Assembly (NCBI GenBank): GCA_019636735.1
Contig: JAHBWY010000006.1
Location: forward strand, 186,001-250,000
Source: Phycisphaeraceae bacterium
GTDB lineage: Bacteria; Planctomycetota; Phycisphaerae; Phycisphaerales; SM1A02
Reading direction: 5' to 3'
DNA length: 64,000 nt
Both the position numbers and the translations under genes were made by a program. The notes below the pieces were generated by a model, which was not told the origin of the DNA, ran no database searches, and worked only from the letters and a program-made list of their open reading frames with translations. Shown piece by piece: positions 40,389 to 49,983 of the stretch; position 1 is the stretch's first letter; each line of letters opens with the position of its first letter.

Positions 40389-43238
40389 TCAGGTGACGCC
40401 GACCGCCTCCGCATCGCGATCGGAGAGCCAGCCGCCATCACCTCGCTGCCTGACGGTGCGATCGCGGCGCCAGCTACGCTCGCAGCGCGGCTCCTGACGA
40501 AGGTCGTCGATCTCTGGCCCGCGCTCGTCGGCAGCCGTGCGGTCGAGGGTCACTCGGCTCACTCCGAAGAGGTCCGCAAGCTCCGCAGCAAAGGGCTCGA
40601 GCGCTCCGTCGGGGTCGGGAAGCGAGACGCCCGCGTCGAGCGGATTCTCGATGCCCCGAGCCTTCGCCTCTTCAAGCGCCTTCAGGACCTGCGAGCGTCG
40701 CGCCATCACGCGCTCCCAACCTGCATCGGCGGTGAAGGAGAGCCCTCGATGCACTTCGAGTTCGAGCCGCGCCGAAGCGTCCTGCCTGAGCGCCTGGAAG
40801 GCCTCATTCGCCGTGTGCGGAGTGAACGGTGCAAGCAGGCGACAGAGGACCTCGACGCACTCCCACATGACGCGCTGCGTTCGTCGGCGGCGCGGCGCAT
40901 CGGGGCGATCGCAATAGAGACGATCCTTCGTCGCCGCGCAGTAGATGGTTGAGAGGGTCTCGTTGCAGAAGTCGAAGATCGCCTGCGACGCGCAGCGGAA
41001 GTCGTACTCCCGGAGCCCTCGGCGGACCTCCGCTTCGAGTGCCGCGAGTGCAGCCAGCGCCCAGCCGTCGATGGAGCGAGGCGGAACCTGGGCGAGCGCT
41101 GGATCCGCCGCGCCCTGCTGCGCCGCGGCGTGCCGAATCGGTTCGGGCAGGTCACCCAGATTCGAGAGCAGGAATCGAAGCGTGTTGCGGATCTTGCGAT
41201 AGCTCTCCCCCGAGCGCTTGAAGAACTCGAGATCGGCACGAATGTCGCCGTCGTAGCTGATCCCTCCAAGCCACCAGCGGCAGACATCGGCGCCGTAGTC
41301 GCGGAAGAGGTCGTCGAGGGCGATGGCATTGCCTTCGGACTTGCTCATCTTGCGGCCGTTGCGATCGACGATGAAGCCGTGCGTGAGGAGCGTGCGATAG
41401 GGCGGCTCCCCCGTCGTTGCGAGTGCCGGCAGCAGGCTCGCCTGGAACCATCCGCGGTGCTGATCGCTGCCTTCGAGATAGAGATCGGAAGGATTGCCGA
41501 GACCCCGCGACTCCATCACGGTGAACCAGGTGACGCCCGACTCGAACCAGACATCGAAAATGTCGTGGAGCTTCTCGAGCTTCGAGAGATCAAGGCCCTG
41601 CGGCGCCTCGCGATCGCGCGATGCGTCATAGGCCGCCAGAAGCTGCTCCGGCGTCTCCGCGCACCAGGCATCGGAACCCATCGACGCGACGCGAAGCGCG
41701 ACTGCGCGAACACTCGCGGCGGTCATGAAGATTCGACCGTCGGGCATTCGGAACGCAGGAATCGGAAGTCCCCACGAGCGCTGCCGGCTGATGCACCAGT
41801 CGGGTCGGCTTTCGAGCATGCCGCGCAGCCGATTGCGGGACCACTCGGGCAGGAAGTGGATCTTCGCCTCCACCGCTTCAAGCGCCATGGCGCGCAGCGA
41901 GCGCTGCCGCGAGGCCGTGGGCATGTCGACGCCGATGAACCACTGCTCGGTGGCCCGGAAGATGACGGGCGTCTTGCTGCGCCAATCGTGCGGATAGCTG
42001 TGCAGGAAGGTCTTCGAGTGAACGAGGTGTCCGCTCTCCTCGAGGCGAGCAAGCACCAGCGTGTTCCCCTCCCAGACGCTGCGCCCGCGAAGCCACTCGG
42101 GAACGGAGTCGTCGTAGGTTCCATCCGCGCGCACCGGGCAGTAGATCTCAAGCCCCTCGCGCAGGCCCGTGTGATAGTCCTCGCTGCCGTGGCCCGGCGC
42201 GGTGTGAACCAACCCCGTGCCGTCCTCGAGGGTCACATGATCCGCTGCGACGATGCGACCGGTGCGATCAATGAAGGGATGGCGATACTCGGCACCGACG
42301 AGTGCCGCGCCGTCGCACTCGGCAATCCGCTCGACCGCCTTCGCGTCGACCGCCTTCACCACGGCATCCACGAGATCGGCGGCGACGATCGTCTCCGCGC
42401 CATCCATGCGAATGAGGGCGTATCGCGACTTCGCCTGCACCGCGATGGCGAGGTTCGCCGGCAGTGTCCAGGGGGTCGTCGTCCAGATCATGAACGAAGG
42501 CGTCGCGTCGAGTTCCACCCCGAAGGCCGACGCCACGCGATCGCGCGACGCCGCCTCGAAGTCGACATAGATCGAGGGATCTTCGCGCTCCTTGTACTCA
42601 AGCTCCGCTTCGGCAAGCGCCGTCCGGCTCGCGATCGACCAATGCACTGGCTTGAGCGCTCGGAAGACCAGTCCCTCGTCGATGATGCGCGCGAAGAGTT
42701 CGAGTGCCGCCGCCTCGAAAGTGGGCTGCGTGGTCAGATAGGGATTCTCGTAGTCACCGAAGGTGAGCAACCGCTGGAGCTGCGAGCGCTGGAGTTCGAC
42801 ATGCTTCGTGGCGTGCTCCGCGCACTGCCGACGAATGACGAGACGACGCTGCTCCTCGGGCAGCGCCAGGATGCGCTCGAGCTTTCCCTTCTTCTCAAGC
42901 TCCGTCACCACCTGGTGCTCGATCGGGAGCCCGTGACAATCCCAACCCGGCACGAAATCGCAGCGAAGACCTTCCATCAGCGCGCTGCGAACCACGATGT
43001 CCTTCAGCCCCTTGTTCAGGAGGTGACCCATGTGGATCGCGCCGTTGGCATACGGCGGGCCATCGTGAAAGACGAACGGTCGGGCTGCCGCCCGCGCCTT
43101 CTTCACCCGATCGAAGAGGCGCTCCTCCGCCCAGAGCTTGGCCGACTTGGGCTCCTCCTGCGCGAGATTGGCCTTCATCGCGAAGGCTGTCTTCGGGAGG
43201 TTCAGCGTGCTGCGGTAATCCTTGCTGGTGTCGGGCAT
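40389..43238 (-). CDS. ileS: Isoleucyl-tRNA synthetase, zinc site degenerate
   Basis: IleRS charges tRNA-Ile and edits misactivated valine. The 949-residue protein has the class I HIGH variant HMGH (residues 69-72) in [11 protein letters not shown], the CP1 editing domain ([10 protein letters not shown]), and KMSKSEGN at about residue 631. The C-terminal zinc finger of bacterial IleRS (CxxC...CxxC) is present in outline but altered: RCERSW and [10 protein letters not shown] keep only Cys919; the others are Ser922, Ser939 and Asp942. The start is at ATG 43238, where homology begins, with TATGAT twelve bases upstream. A small gene and a ZIP transporter lie upstream on the same strand. Confidence 0.93.
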   Translation of the reverse strand: MPDTSKDYRSTLNLPKTAFAMKANLAQEEPKSAKLWAEERLFDRVKKARAAARPFVFHDGPPYANGAIHMGHLLNKGLKDIVVRSALMEGLRCDFVPGWDCHGLPIEHQVVTELEKKGKLERILALPEEQRRLVIRRQCAEHATKHVELQRSQLQRLLTFGDYENPYLTTQPTFEAAALELFARIIDEGLVFRALKPVHWSIASRTALAEAELEYKEREDPSIYVDFEAASRDRVASAFGVELDATPSFMIWTTTPWTLPANLAIAVQAKSRYALIRMDGAETIVAADLVDAVVKAVDAKAVERIAECDGAALVGAEYRHPFIDRTGRIVAADHVTLEDGTGLVHTAPGHGSEDYHTGLREGLEIYCPVRADGTYDDSVPEWLRGRSVWEGNTLVLARLEESGHLVHSKTFLHSYPHDWRSKTPVIFRATEQWFIGVDMPTASRQRSLRAMALEAVEAKIHFLPEWSRNRLRGMLESRPDWCISRQRSWGLPIPAFRMPDGRIFMTAASVRAVALRVASMGSDAWCAETPEQLLAAYDASRDREAPQGLDLSKLEKLHDIFDVWFESGVTWFTVMESRGLGNPSDLYLEGSDQHRGWFQASLLPALATTGEPPYRTLLTHGFIVDRNGRKMSKSEGNAIALDDLFRDYGADVCRWWLGGISYDGDIRADLEFFKRSGESYRKIRNTLRFLLSNLGDLPEPIRHAAAQQGAADPALAQVPPRSIDGWALAALAALEAEVRRGLREYDFRCASQAIFDFCNETLSTIYCAATKDRLYCDRPDAPRRRRTQRVMWECVEVLCRLLAPFTPHTANEAFQALRQDASARLELEVHRGLSFTADAGWERVMARRSQVLKALEEAKARGIENPLDAGVSLPDPDGALEPFAAELADLFGVSRVTLDRTAADERGPEIDDLRQEPRCERSWRRDRTVRQRGDGGWLSDRDAEAVGVT

Positions 43239-43250
43239 AGCGGGACGCGG

Positions 43251-43256
43251 ATCATA
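43251..43256 (-). promoter_or_regulatory. -10 element TATGAT of ileS
   Basis: Minus-strand TATGAT lies twelve bases before the ileS ATG at 43238. ileS may therefore be transcribed separately from the zip gene. Confidence 0.45.
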
Positions 43257-43321
43257 GCCGCCGCCCTGCGAAACCCGCCGCTCGCTCGTTGCATGAGGCC
43301 CGCAGGCCACACGACCGCCCG

Positions 43322-43501
43322 TCACTCCTCGGGTGACTCGCCGGGCTTCACCACTTCATCGAGGTAGCGCTGGAAGTCTCCCATCTTGTAGCTGATGAAG
43401 CAGAACGCATGATGGAGCGTGAACCACTCGAGGTCCGTGGGGTCACGCTCGAGGTCATTGCGGAGTCGATTGAGTTCAGCGAGCACGCGTTCAGCCTTCA
43501 T
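43322..43501 (-). CDS. Small hypothetical protein between zip and ileS
   Basis: This 59-residue protein starts MKAERVLAELNRLRNDLERD, followed by an aromatic helix (W-F-T-L-H-H-A-F-C-F-I-S-Y) and an acidic tail. It is predicted soluble and helical. I do not recognise the family. The ATG overlaps the upstream zip stop by four bases (ATGA), which supports a real coupled gene; a longer start six residues upstream is possible. Confidence 0.6.
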   Translation of the reverse strand: MKAERVLAELNRLRNDLERDPTDLEWFTLHHAFCFISYKMGDFQRYLDEVVKPGESPEE

Positions 43502-44646
43502 GGCGCCTCCGTGGTCCACGCCACGATGTGTGGCGGTTCAAATGAAAGTGAGGTCGCCGCGCCATTCAGTTCCGGCGCGGCAGGCGCAGCGGGGCGTGGG
43601 TCGATCGGGCGCCGGTGATCGTGGTCATGATCATGGTCGTGGTCATGATCGCAATCGGGGCCATGCACATGGCCAGGTGCGGAGTGATCGTGACCGCAGT
43701 ACTCCGATTCGAGCAGGCCGATCGCCCATGCGCCGGCAAGCCCGAGGATGAGCGCCGCCGAGAGGCTGCCGCGATCGTGCTGGTGGAACTGAAGTTCGGG
43801 GAGGAGATCACTCGAGGCGATGCAGAGGAAGGTGCCCGCGGAGAAGGCGAGCGCCAGGGGCACGATCATGCCCATCGCTCCCGTGCCATCAACTGTGCCC
43901 TGCATCAGCAGCAGTGATGCGAACGCGCCAACGGGCACGATCAGGGCAAAGAGAAGGTTGAGCATCATCGCCTTGCGGCGCGCCGCCTGGGGATGCGCCG
44001 CTCGGACGAGCGTCAGCAGCGTCATCGAATCAAAGGGCTTGTGCAGCAGGATCACGAGGAAGGTGCCGAGCCCGGCAATCGCAGCGTCATCGTGCACATG
44101 TCCGGCGAGAACACTGGCCGCGAGCGCCACACCTTCGAGCACCGAGTGAAGCGTGAGTCCGATCAGCGCCCCACCCCAGTGAAGGGCGCTCACCTGGGCA
44201 CCATGCCCATGGCCATGGCCGTGACCACCGTGGTGATGGCCATGCCCCCGACCGCGGTCGGCATTGTGCTGGTGCGTGTGCCCCGGTGGCTCCCCGGTGC
44301 ACGGATCGATCGAGTCGAGGACCTCGCTCTCAGATTCGTGGCGATGAAAGCGAGCGAAGCGCTCGAGCAGGAACATCGCGAGGAATCCCCCCACGAGCGC
44401 GATCGTGATCCGATCGAAGTCTCCGTGGCCGAACGAACCACCGGCTCGGGCGTTGATCGAGATGGCCTCGAGCACCGCATGCGGAAGCATGTGAAAGAGC
44501 GCCACACCCAGCATGGCACCGGCCACAAAGCTGAGCGCGATCTGGAGGCGCCGATGCGTCAGGCGCAGCAGGCTCGGCAGCGCACCGCCCAACAGCGAAG
44601 CGCCGACGATCCCGAGGCAGTACATGGCGAGGAGTGTGGCGGTCAC
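43498..44646 (-). CDS. ZIP family metal transporter with His-rich loops
   Basis: This 382-residue membrane protein has eight likely helices and the ZIP signatures. The pore helix TLHSVLEGVALAA has the H-S-V-x-E-G metal site, and a second pore helix shows I-L-L-H-K-P-F-D-S. Two long His-rich loops stand out: G-H-G-H-H-H-G-G-H-G-H-G-H-G-H (about residues 134-148) and a run of alternating His-Asp near residue 340. Such loops can sense or ferry zinc. ZIP proteins import zinc or iron into the cytoplasm. GTG start; TACCCT ten bases upstream. The stop overlaps the small gene before ileS. Confidence 0.88.
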   Translation of the reverse strand: MTATLLAMYCLGIVGASLLGGALPSLLRLTHRRLQIALSFVAGAMLGVALFHMLPHAVLEAISINARAGGSFGHGDFDRITIALVGGFLAMFLLERFARFHRHESESEVLDSIDPCTGEPPGHTHQHNADRGRGHGHHHGGHGHGHGHGAQVSALHWGGALIGLTLHSVLEGVALAASVLAGHVHDDAAIAGLGTFLVILLHKPFDSMTLLTLVRAAHPQAARRKAMMLNLLFALIVPVGAFASLLLMQGTVDGTGAMGMIVPLALAFSAGTFLCIASSDLLPELQFHQHDRGSLSAALILGLAGAWAIGLLESEYCGHDHSAPGHVHGPDCDHDHDHDHDHDHRRPIDPRPAAPAAPELNGAATSLSFEPPHIVAWTTEAP

Positions 44647-44656
44647 CGAACGGGCG

Positions 44657-44662
44657 AGGGTA
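44657..44662 (-). promoter_or_regulatory. -10 element TACCCT of the ZIP gene
   Basis: Minus-strand TACCCT is ten bases before the GTG start at 44646. No zinc-regulator (Zur) site was identified by eye. Confidence 0.4.
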
Positions 44663-44731
44663 GCCCCCGCCCCCGCGTGACGGCAAGAGCACCCGCGCCC
44701 CGGGTCACTGGCCCGCAGGGCCCGGAGCCGC

Positions 44732-44737
44732 TAGACT
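44732..44737 (+). promoter_or_regulatory. -10 element TAGACT of tRNA-Ala
   Basis: TAGACT lies twelve bases before the tRNA 5' end, which predicts a very short 5' leader of about six bases for RNase P. Confidence 0.5.
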
Positions 44738-44749
44738 CTCCGGCTTCCT

Positions 44750-44822
44750 GGGGCTGTAGCTCAACTGGGAGAGCGCTTGAATCGCATTCAAGAGGTTGTC
44801 GGTTCGATCCCGATCAGCTCCA
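44750..44822 (+). tRNA. tRNA-Ala (anticodon CGC)
   Basis: A full cloverleaf is visible. Acceptor GGGGCTG pairs with CAGCTCC, including the G3-U70 wobble pair that marks alanine tRNAs. The D-arm stem is GCTC/GAGC, the anticodon stem is CTTGA/TCAAG with loop ATCGCAT (anticodon CGC, reading GCG), and the T arm is GTCGG/CCGAT with TTCGATC. The discriminator is A. The 3' CCA is not encoded. Confidence 0.95.
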
Positions 44823-44827
44823 CTTCC

Positions 44828-44853
44828 GACCCCGCGTCCGACGCGGGGTCTTT
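44828..44853 (+). terminator. Intrinsic terminator after tRNA-Ala
   Basis: A 9-bp stem (GACCCCGCG with CGCGGGGTC, loop TCCGA) is followed by TTT. The short T-run makes it modest. It lies between the tRNA and mutS. Confidence 0.7.
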
Positions 44854-44896
44854 GCTTCGCCCCTCGACGCCACCTCCAGGGCGCGACACGCCTGCG

Positions 44897-47620
44897 ATGC
44901 GCCAGTACTACCGCTTCAAGGCGGAGCACCCGGGGTGTCTTCTGCTCTTCCGGATGGGGGACTTCTATGAGCTCTTCGATGACGATGCCGTGGCAGCGCA
45001 CCGCGCTCTCGGGATCACCCTGACCGAACGCACGAAGGGCGTGCCGATGGCGGGTGTGCCCTTCCACGCGGTCGAGAGTTACCTGCGAAGACTCATCGAC
45101 CAGGGCTTTCGCGTTGCGGTCTGCGAACAGGTGCAGGATCCGCGCGAGGCGAAGGGTGTCGTCGAACGGGCGGTCACACGCGTCCTGACGCCGGGCACGC
45201 TCGTTGATGAGGCACTGCTCGATGACTCGGCGACGAATCTTGCAGCGGCACTCGTGCCCAGCGACGAAGGCGTGGCGCTGGCCATGTCCGAGCTCTCGAC
45301 CGGCGCGTTCACCCTTCGACTCCTTCGTCATGAGGAGGCGATTGGCGAACTCATTCGCCGAGCGCCGCGAGAAGTGCTCATCTCCGATGCACTGAGCGAC
45401 ACCGAGCGATCGCAATGGCGCGCCCATGCCATGGGATGCAACGCCTCGCTCGCGGAGCGCCCGGGCTGGCAATTCCAGGATGGGGAAGCGGCCGAAATCC
45501 TGCGCCGCCACTACGGCGTCGCCAAGCTTGAAGGCTTCGGTCTTCCCGAGCGCGGGGCGCTCACCACCGCGGCAGGCGCGCTGCTCGCCTTCCTGCTCGA
45601 GTCGCATGGTCGTCGGGAGAGCGAGGGAAGCGTGGCCGATGGCACGGCGACGAGTGCGATTCGCGGCGCGGCTGCGAGTGGCGCCGCCGAGGCGTTCGCG
45701 CGGCGCTCGGCCATGGCGAAGCCGCTCTCGCACCTGCGCCCGCCGCGCCTCGAGCAGGCCGACGACACGCTCCATGTTGACCCGACGACCCTTCGAAGCC
45801 TTGAAATCGAGCGAACCTCGCGTCGCGGGTCTGACGAAGGCTCGCTCCTCTCGACGCTCGAGCGGCCGCGCACCGCCATGGGGCGTCGTCGCCTCCGCGA
45901 AGCGTTGACCTTCCCTCTCGCTCGACGCGACGCGATCGAGGCGCGGCTGCGCCAGGTCGCCGCACTGGTCGACGACGCGACGCTGCGCGGTGCCATGCGC
46001 GCGAGCCTCGAACCGATTCAGGATGTCGCTCGCATCGCCTCCCGCGCGGCGCTCGGCCGCGCCACGCCGCGCGATGTGTCGGCCCTCGGGCAGAGCGCCG
46101 TCGGATGCGAACAGGTGGCGCACCTCGCCGGTGAGCACAGCGCGTTCGCGACGCTTGCCTCGGCACTCGAGGCCGATCTCGCCGTGCTGGCGACGCTGGG
46201 GGAGGAGATTCGCAGGAGCTGTGTCGAGGCTCCCCCGGCTCATCTTCGAGAAGGCGGCCTCTTTCGTAACGGCATCGACGCGGCGCTCGACGAAGCGAGG
46301 GTTCTCCAGCGCGACGCCGATTCGTGGCTCGCCGACTTCCAGCGCCGGATGATCGACTCCAGCGGAATCGCCTCATTGAAGGTCGGCTTCAACCGCGTCT
46401 TCGGCTACTACATGGAGATCACGCACGCCCACCGCGATCGCGTGCCCGCGGACTTCATTCGCATTCAGACACTGACCGGACGCGAGCGCTACTCGACCCC
46501 TGAGCTCCGTGAGTTTCAAGGGAAGGTCGAGAGCGCCGAGCGACGCGCACTCGATCGTGAGCAGGCGCTCTTTGCGGATCTCTGCGCGAGAATCGCCGCG
46601 GCAGGTGAGGCGATCCTGAGGGTGAGCGAGGCCATTGCCTCGATCGACCTCGTCAGCGCCTTCGCGGAGACCGCCGCCACGCGGCGCTGGTGCCGACCGG
46701 AACTCGTCGTTGCGCCATGCCTTCATATCGTGGGGGGTCGGCATCCCGTCGTCGAGCGGGCGCTCGAATCGAAGTTCGTTCCGAACGACTGCTCGCTCGG
46801 CAGCGGTGATCAGCCAGCCCGCCTTGCGCTCATCACGGGACCGAACATGGCCGGCAAGAGCACCTTCATCCGGCAGAACGCGATCATCGCGCTCCTCGCC
46901 CACGCGGGCAGTTTCGTGCCGGCGGAGCGGGCGGAGATCGGTCTCGTCGATCGCATTCTCACGCGGATCGGCAGCGCCGATGAGCTTCACGCAGGCCAGA
47001 GCACCTTCATGGTGGAGATGGTCGAGACGGCGCTCATCCTGCATCATGCGACCGAGCGGAGCCTCGTGATTCTCGATGAGATCGGCCGTGGCACCAGCAC
47101 CCTCGATGGTCTCAGCCTTGCGTGGGCCATTGCCGAGACGCTCGAAGCGCGGCGATGCCGAACGCTCTTTGCGACGCACTACCACGAGTTGACCCAGATC
47201 GCCGACCGCAGCGACCGCGTGGTCAATCTCCATGTTCGGGTCCGCGAGTGGAACGATCAGATCGTCTTCCTCCATCGCATCGAACCGGGTCGGAGCGATC
47301 GGAGTTACGGCATTCATGTCGCGCGCATCGCTGGGCTTCCGACGGAGACGATCTCGCGCGCGAAGGCGATTCTCGAGGGTCTCTCCGTGCAGCACGCGGC
47401 GCCGGAGTTGTCGGCCGATGCGCCCTCGGGACCGTCGTCCACGGCGACCGGGGCCACGACGACCGCGACACCGCGAGGTGCACGCCGCCAGCCGGGGCTC
47501 TTTGATGAAGCGCCGCCACACCCGGCGCTCCGCGACCTTCGTGAGATCGACCTCGACCAGCTCACGCCGCTCGCCGCGTTCGATGCCCTCCGTCGGCTCA
47601 AGAGCCTGCTTGGCGAGTGA
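44897..47620 (+). CDS. mutS: DNA mismatch repair protein MutS
   Basis: MutS detects base mismatches and recruits MutL. The 907-residue protein has the mismatch-contact motif in R-M-G-D-F-Y-E-L-F (Phe-x-Glu), connector and clamp domains, the Walker A motif GPNMAGKST (about residues 648-656), Walker B ILDEIGRGTS, and a downstream F-A-T-H-Y-H-E-L. A Ser/Thr/Ala-rich linker at about 835-860 precedes the C-terminal helix-turn-helix. The ATG at 44897 is chosen because homology starts there; T-P-A-M precedes it in frame, so a start slightly upstream such as a TTG is possible. It may be co-transcribed with the tRNA. Confidence 0.96.
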   Translation: MRQYYRFKAEHPGCLLLFRMGDFYELFDDDAVAAHRALGITLTERTKGVPMAGVPFHAVESYLRRLIDQGFRVAVCEQVQDPREAKGVVERAVTRVLTPGTLVDEALLDDSATNLAAALVPSDEGVALAMSELSTGAFTLRLLRHEEAIGELIRRAPREVLISDALSDTERSQWRAHAMGCNASLAERPGWQFQDGEAAEILRRHYGVAKLEGFGLPERGALTTAAGALLAFLLESHGRRESEGSVADGTATSAIRGAAASGAAEAFARRSAMAKPLSHLRPPRLEQADDTLHVDPTTLRSLEIERTSRRGSDEGSLLSTLERPRTAMGRRRLREALTFPLARRDAIEARLRQVAALVDDATLRGAMRASLEPIQDVARIASRAALGRATPRDVSALGQSAVGCEQVAHLAGEHSAFATLASALEADLAVLATLGEEIRRSCVEAPPAHLREGGLFRNGIDAALDEARVLQRDADSWLADFQRRMIDSSGIASLKVGFNRVFGYYMEITHAHRDRVPADFIRIQTLTGRERYSTPELREFQGKVESAERRALDREQALFADLCARIAAAGEAILRVSEAIASIDLVSAFAETAATRRWCRPELVVAPCLHIVGGRHPVVERALESKFVPNDCSLGSGDQPARLALITGPNMAGKSTFIRQNAIIALLAHAGSFVPAERAEIGLVDRILTRIGSADELHAGQSTFMVEMVETALILHHATERSLVILDEIGRGTSTLDGLSLAWAIAETLEARRCRTLFATHYHELTQIADRSDRVVNLHVRVREWNDQIVFLHRIEPGRSDRSYGIHVARIAGLPTETISRAKAILEGLSVQHAAPELSADAPSGPSSTATGATTTATPRGARRQPGLFDEAPPHPALRDLREIDLDQLTPLAAFDALRRLKSLLGE

Positions 47621-47788
47621 CCCTTCGTGCGGGTGTCTCCGGCGCTCAGTCGCGCGACGCCCCGCGACTTCGCCCATTCCCCCCGCAAACACACCCCGTC
47701 GCGCCAACTCGCCCGTCGGATCGACCGATCGGCTCCTCATCGATCCGAGGCTGAGCGCCCCCGTCGCTCAACACCGTCCGACACTCCC

Positions 47789-47794
47789 TACAGT
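47789..47794 (+). promoter_or_regulatory. -10 element TACAGT of the thioredoxin-like gene
   Basis: TACAGT is followed by seven bases and the ATG at 47802; no ribosome binding site. It settles the start in a frame that is open far upstream. Confidence 0.5.
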
Positions 47795-47801
47795 TGTCGC
47801 C

Positions 47802-48368
47802 ATGGATGAAGCTCTCCTGCGCCGCTCCTTCGAAGCGGCCGATGACTATGCGACCTACCTCGCCTCCGATCCCGGACGCGCTGAGCCCTGGAAGCGGGCC
47901 GGTGAAGGTGTCGCCCTGACCCCGCCGCAGCGTGCCCTGGTCGAAGGCTTCACCCGCGAGATGAAGGTCCTCGTCGTCTCCGGGATCTGGTGCGGCGATT
48001 GCTCGGCGCAGGGGCCGCTCCTTGAGGCGATCGCCGCCGCCAATCGGCGCATGATCGACCTGCGCTGGGTTGATCGGGATGAGCACGGAACCCTTGCGGA
48101 CATGGTGATGATCTGCGGCGGTCGTCGCGTGCCCACCGTGATCTTCATGGGGGAGGACTTCTCCTTCATCTCGCTGCTCGGCGATCGAACCCTCTCCCGC
48201 TATCGCGCGATGGCGGCGCGGCAACTCGGACCGAGCTGTCCAGTTCCAGGAGCGGCCGTTGACCGCGAGGAGCGGAGCGCGACCTTGCAGGAGTGGCTCA
48301 ACGAGTTCGAGCGCGTCCAGCTTCTTCTTCGGCTCTCGCCCCGCCTCAGGGCGCTGCATCAGGACTAG
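47802..48368 (+). CDS. Thioredoxin-family protein with WCGDC active site
   Basis: This 188-residue cytoplasmic protein has the thioredoxin-fold redox motif WCGDC (Cys64, Cys67) in V-V-S-G-I-W-C-G-D-C. The cis-Pro strand is G-G-R-R-V-P-T-V-I-F. The first 50 residues are helical and precede the fold. WCGDC-type proteins (family thioredoxin_9) are found in Bacillus and others, with a suggested redox role. No signal peptide is seen. A C-terminal helix with L-L-L-R-L-S-P-R-L follows. It converges with obgE. Confidence 0.82.
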   Translation: MDEALLRRSFEAADDYATYLASDPGRAEPWKRAGEGVALTPPQRALVEGFTREMKVLVVSGIWCGDCSAQGPLLEAIAAANRRMIDLRWVDRDEHGTLADMVMICGGRRVPTVIFMGEDFSFISLLGDRTLSRYRAMAARQLGPSCPVPGAAVDREERSATLQEWLNEFERVQLLLRLSPRLRALHQD

Positions 48369-48383
48369 AGCACCGCGACGCGG

Positions 48384-49409
48384 TCACGAGAAGCGCGGCG
48401 CCGATTCCGCCTTCTCAGAGAGAGCCCAGCACGCCTCAAGAAGTTCAGGCAACCCGACGCCAGTGGCGCCTGAAATCGCCAACGGAGTCCTCGAGAGTCC
48501 CATCGCCGCGCCGATCGCGCGGCACACGGACGCCTGCTCCTCATGTGGCACAAGGTCGAGTTTCGAGAGCACCACCAACTCGGGCTTCCGAGCAAGGTCC
48601 ACCGAGAAGGCTTCGAGCTCACCACGGATCGCGCGATAGCGATCCGCTGGTGGCGTTCCATCGGTTGGCGCCATGTCCACCAGGTGCACGATCACGCGAG
48701 TCCGCTCGATGTGACGGAGAAAGTCGTGCCCGAGTCCGGCGCCCTGCGCGGCTCCCTCGATCAGGCCCGGGAGGTCGGCGATGACGAGGCGTCGATCACC
48801 CGGCAGCTCGGCGATGCCCAGTTGCGGCGAAATGGTCGTGAAGGGATAGGCGCCAACCTTCGCATTCGCTCGGCTGATGGCTCGCAGAAGCGTGCTCTTT
48901 CCCGCGTTCGGCATGCCAACGAGACCGACATCGGCAATGAGCTTGAGCTCGATGCGAAGAGAGCGCTCCTGCGCGTCCTCGCCGGGCGTCGACTCTGTCG
49001 GTGCCTGCCGCGTGGCACTCTTGAAGCGCTCATTGCCAAGTCCGCCCCGACCTCCACGCGCCACCACGAACTCCTGCCCCGCCTCGGTCAGATCAACAAG
49101 CAACTCGTCCGTCTCGGCATCGAAGACCTGCGAGCCGAGCGGCAGGGCGACTCGGATCGACGCACCGTCAGCGCCGTGACAACTCTTGGTCTGCCCCTTG
49201 CCGCCGTTCTCGGCGAAGAAGTGCATGCGGTAGCGGAAGGCGATCAGCGTGTCGAGATGCGGATCTCCCACGACGATGACATCACCCCCGCGGCCGCCGT
49301 CGCCACCGTCGGGACCGCCCTTGGGCATGAACTTCTCCCGCCTCATGTGGGAGCAACCATCGCCTCCCCGGCCCGAGCGCACCTTGATGACGGCGTGATC
49401 GACGAACAT
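48384..49409 (-). CDS. obgE: GTPase ObgE/CgtA
   Basis: Obg is an essential GTPase linked to 50S assembly, replication and the stringent response. The 341-residue protein begins MFVDHAVIKVRSGRGGDGC, followed by the Gly-rich Obg fold (G-G-P-D-G-G-D-G-G-R-G-G-D-V). The G domain has GMPNAGKSTLL and DLPGLIEGAAQGAGLGHDFL. Met 49409 matches the family start and has GAAGGTG upstream; a GTG 12 bases earlier is also in frame. The usual variable C-terminal domain is absent. It follows rpmA on the same strand, the classic rpmA-obgE order. Confidence 0.95.
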   Translation of the reverse strand: MFVDHAVIKVRSGRGGDGCSHMRREKFMPKGGPDGGDGGRGGDVIVVGDPHLDTLIAFRYRMHFFAENGGKGQTKSCHGADGASIRVALPLGSQVFDAETDELLVDLTEAGQEFVVARGGRGGLGNERFKSATRQAPTESTPGEDAQERSLRIELKLIADVGLVGMPNAGKSTLLRAISRANAKVGAYPFTTISPQLGIAELPGDRRLVIADLPGLIEGAAQGAGLGHDFLRHIERTRVIVHLVDMAPTDGTPPADRYRAIRGELEAFSVDLARKPELVVLSKLDLVPHEEQASVCRAIGAAMGLSRTPLAISGATGVGLPELLEACWALSEKAESAPRFS

Positions 49410-49510
49410 GCGCAACTTCACCTTCGACCGCGGCCCATGTCGGGCGGCGTCGTGCTCGATTCCGAAGGGGTCAGGTTGAGATCAGCCCGAAGCGAGCGGC
49501 GGCGTTCGCC

Positions 49511-49789
49511 TCACTTCGCCGCATCGCGGGCGAGCCGCGGGGACGCAGGATCCGAAGGAATCACATCAACGATGCGACCGCGGAAGCGGACCGTGCCGTC
49601 AATGAGCGCCATCAGGGAGTAATCCTTGGTCTGCTGCACCTGGTGGCCCGCCTTCCAGCGCGTGCCGCACTGCGTGAGGATGATCGCGCCGGGCTTGGCA
49701 GTCTGACCGCCATAGAGGCGGACGCCTCGGTACTGCGGGTTCGAATCGCGACCGTTCTCAGTTGAACCCTGACCCTTCTTGTGTGCCAC
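49511..49789 (-). CDS. rpmA: 50S ribosomal protein L27
   Basis: L27 has an N-terminal tail that reaches the peptidyl transferase centre. The 92-residue protein starts VAHKKGQGSTENGRDSNPQ, with the GTG at 49789 as first codon, and contains RLYGGQTAKPGAII and G-T-V-R-F-R-G-R. A GAGGAG ribosome binding site precedes the GTG. The end has a short extra tail (A-S-P-R-L-A-R-D-A-A-K). TATACT at 49871-49876 could be its promoter. The partner L21 gene is not adjacent. Confidence 0.95.
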   Translation of the reverse strand: MAHKKGQGSTENGRDSNPQYRGVRLYGGQTAKPGAIILTQCGTRWKAGHQVQQTKDYSLMALIDGTVRFRGRIVDVIPSDPASPRLARDAAK

Positions 49790-49870
49790 GGCGAAACTCT
49801 CCTCTTTGGATGGCCCGAGCGGCCACCCGAATATCAAGCCTCGCAGCTCCATCGCTGCGGCGGATCGCGG

Positions 49871-49876
49871 AGTATA
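49871..49876 (-). promoter_or_regulatory. -10 element TATACT of rpmA-obgE
   Basis: TATACT on the minus strand lies about 80 bases before the rpmA GTG. Here a leader with a GAGGAG ribosome binding site is made, unlike the leaderless genes nearby. Confidence 0.45.
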
Positions 49877-49983
49877 GCGACAATCCTGGCGGGATCGAGG
49901 CCGCCCCTTCATCGGGCGAATGGCAGACCGTTCCAGAGGCTGCGGTCAGGGCTGGCCCCCCGGGGCCGGCATTCGAGGTCCGA

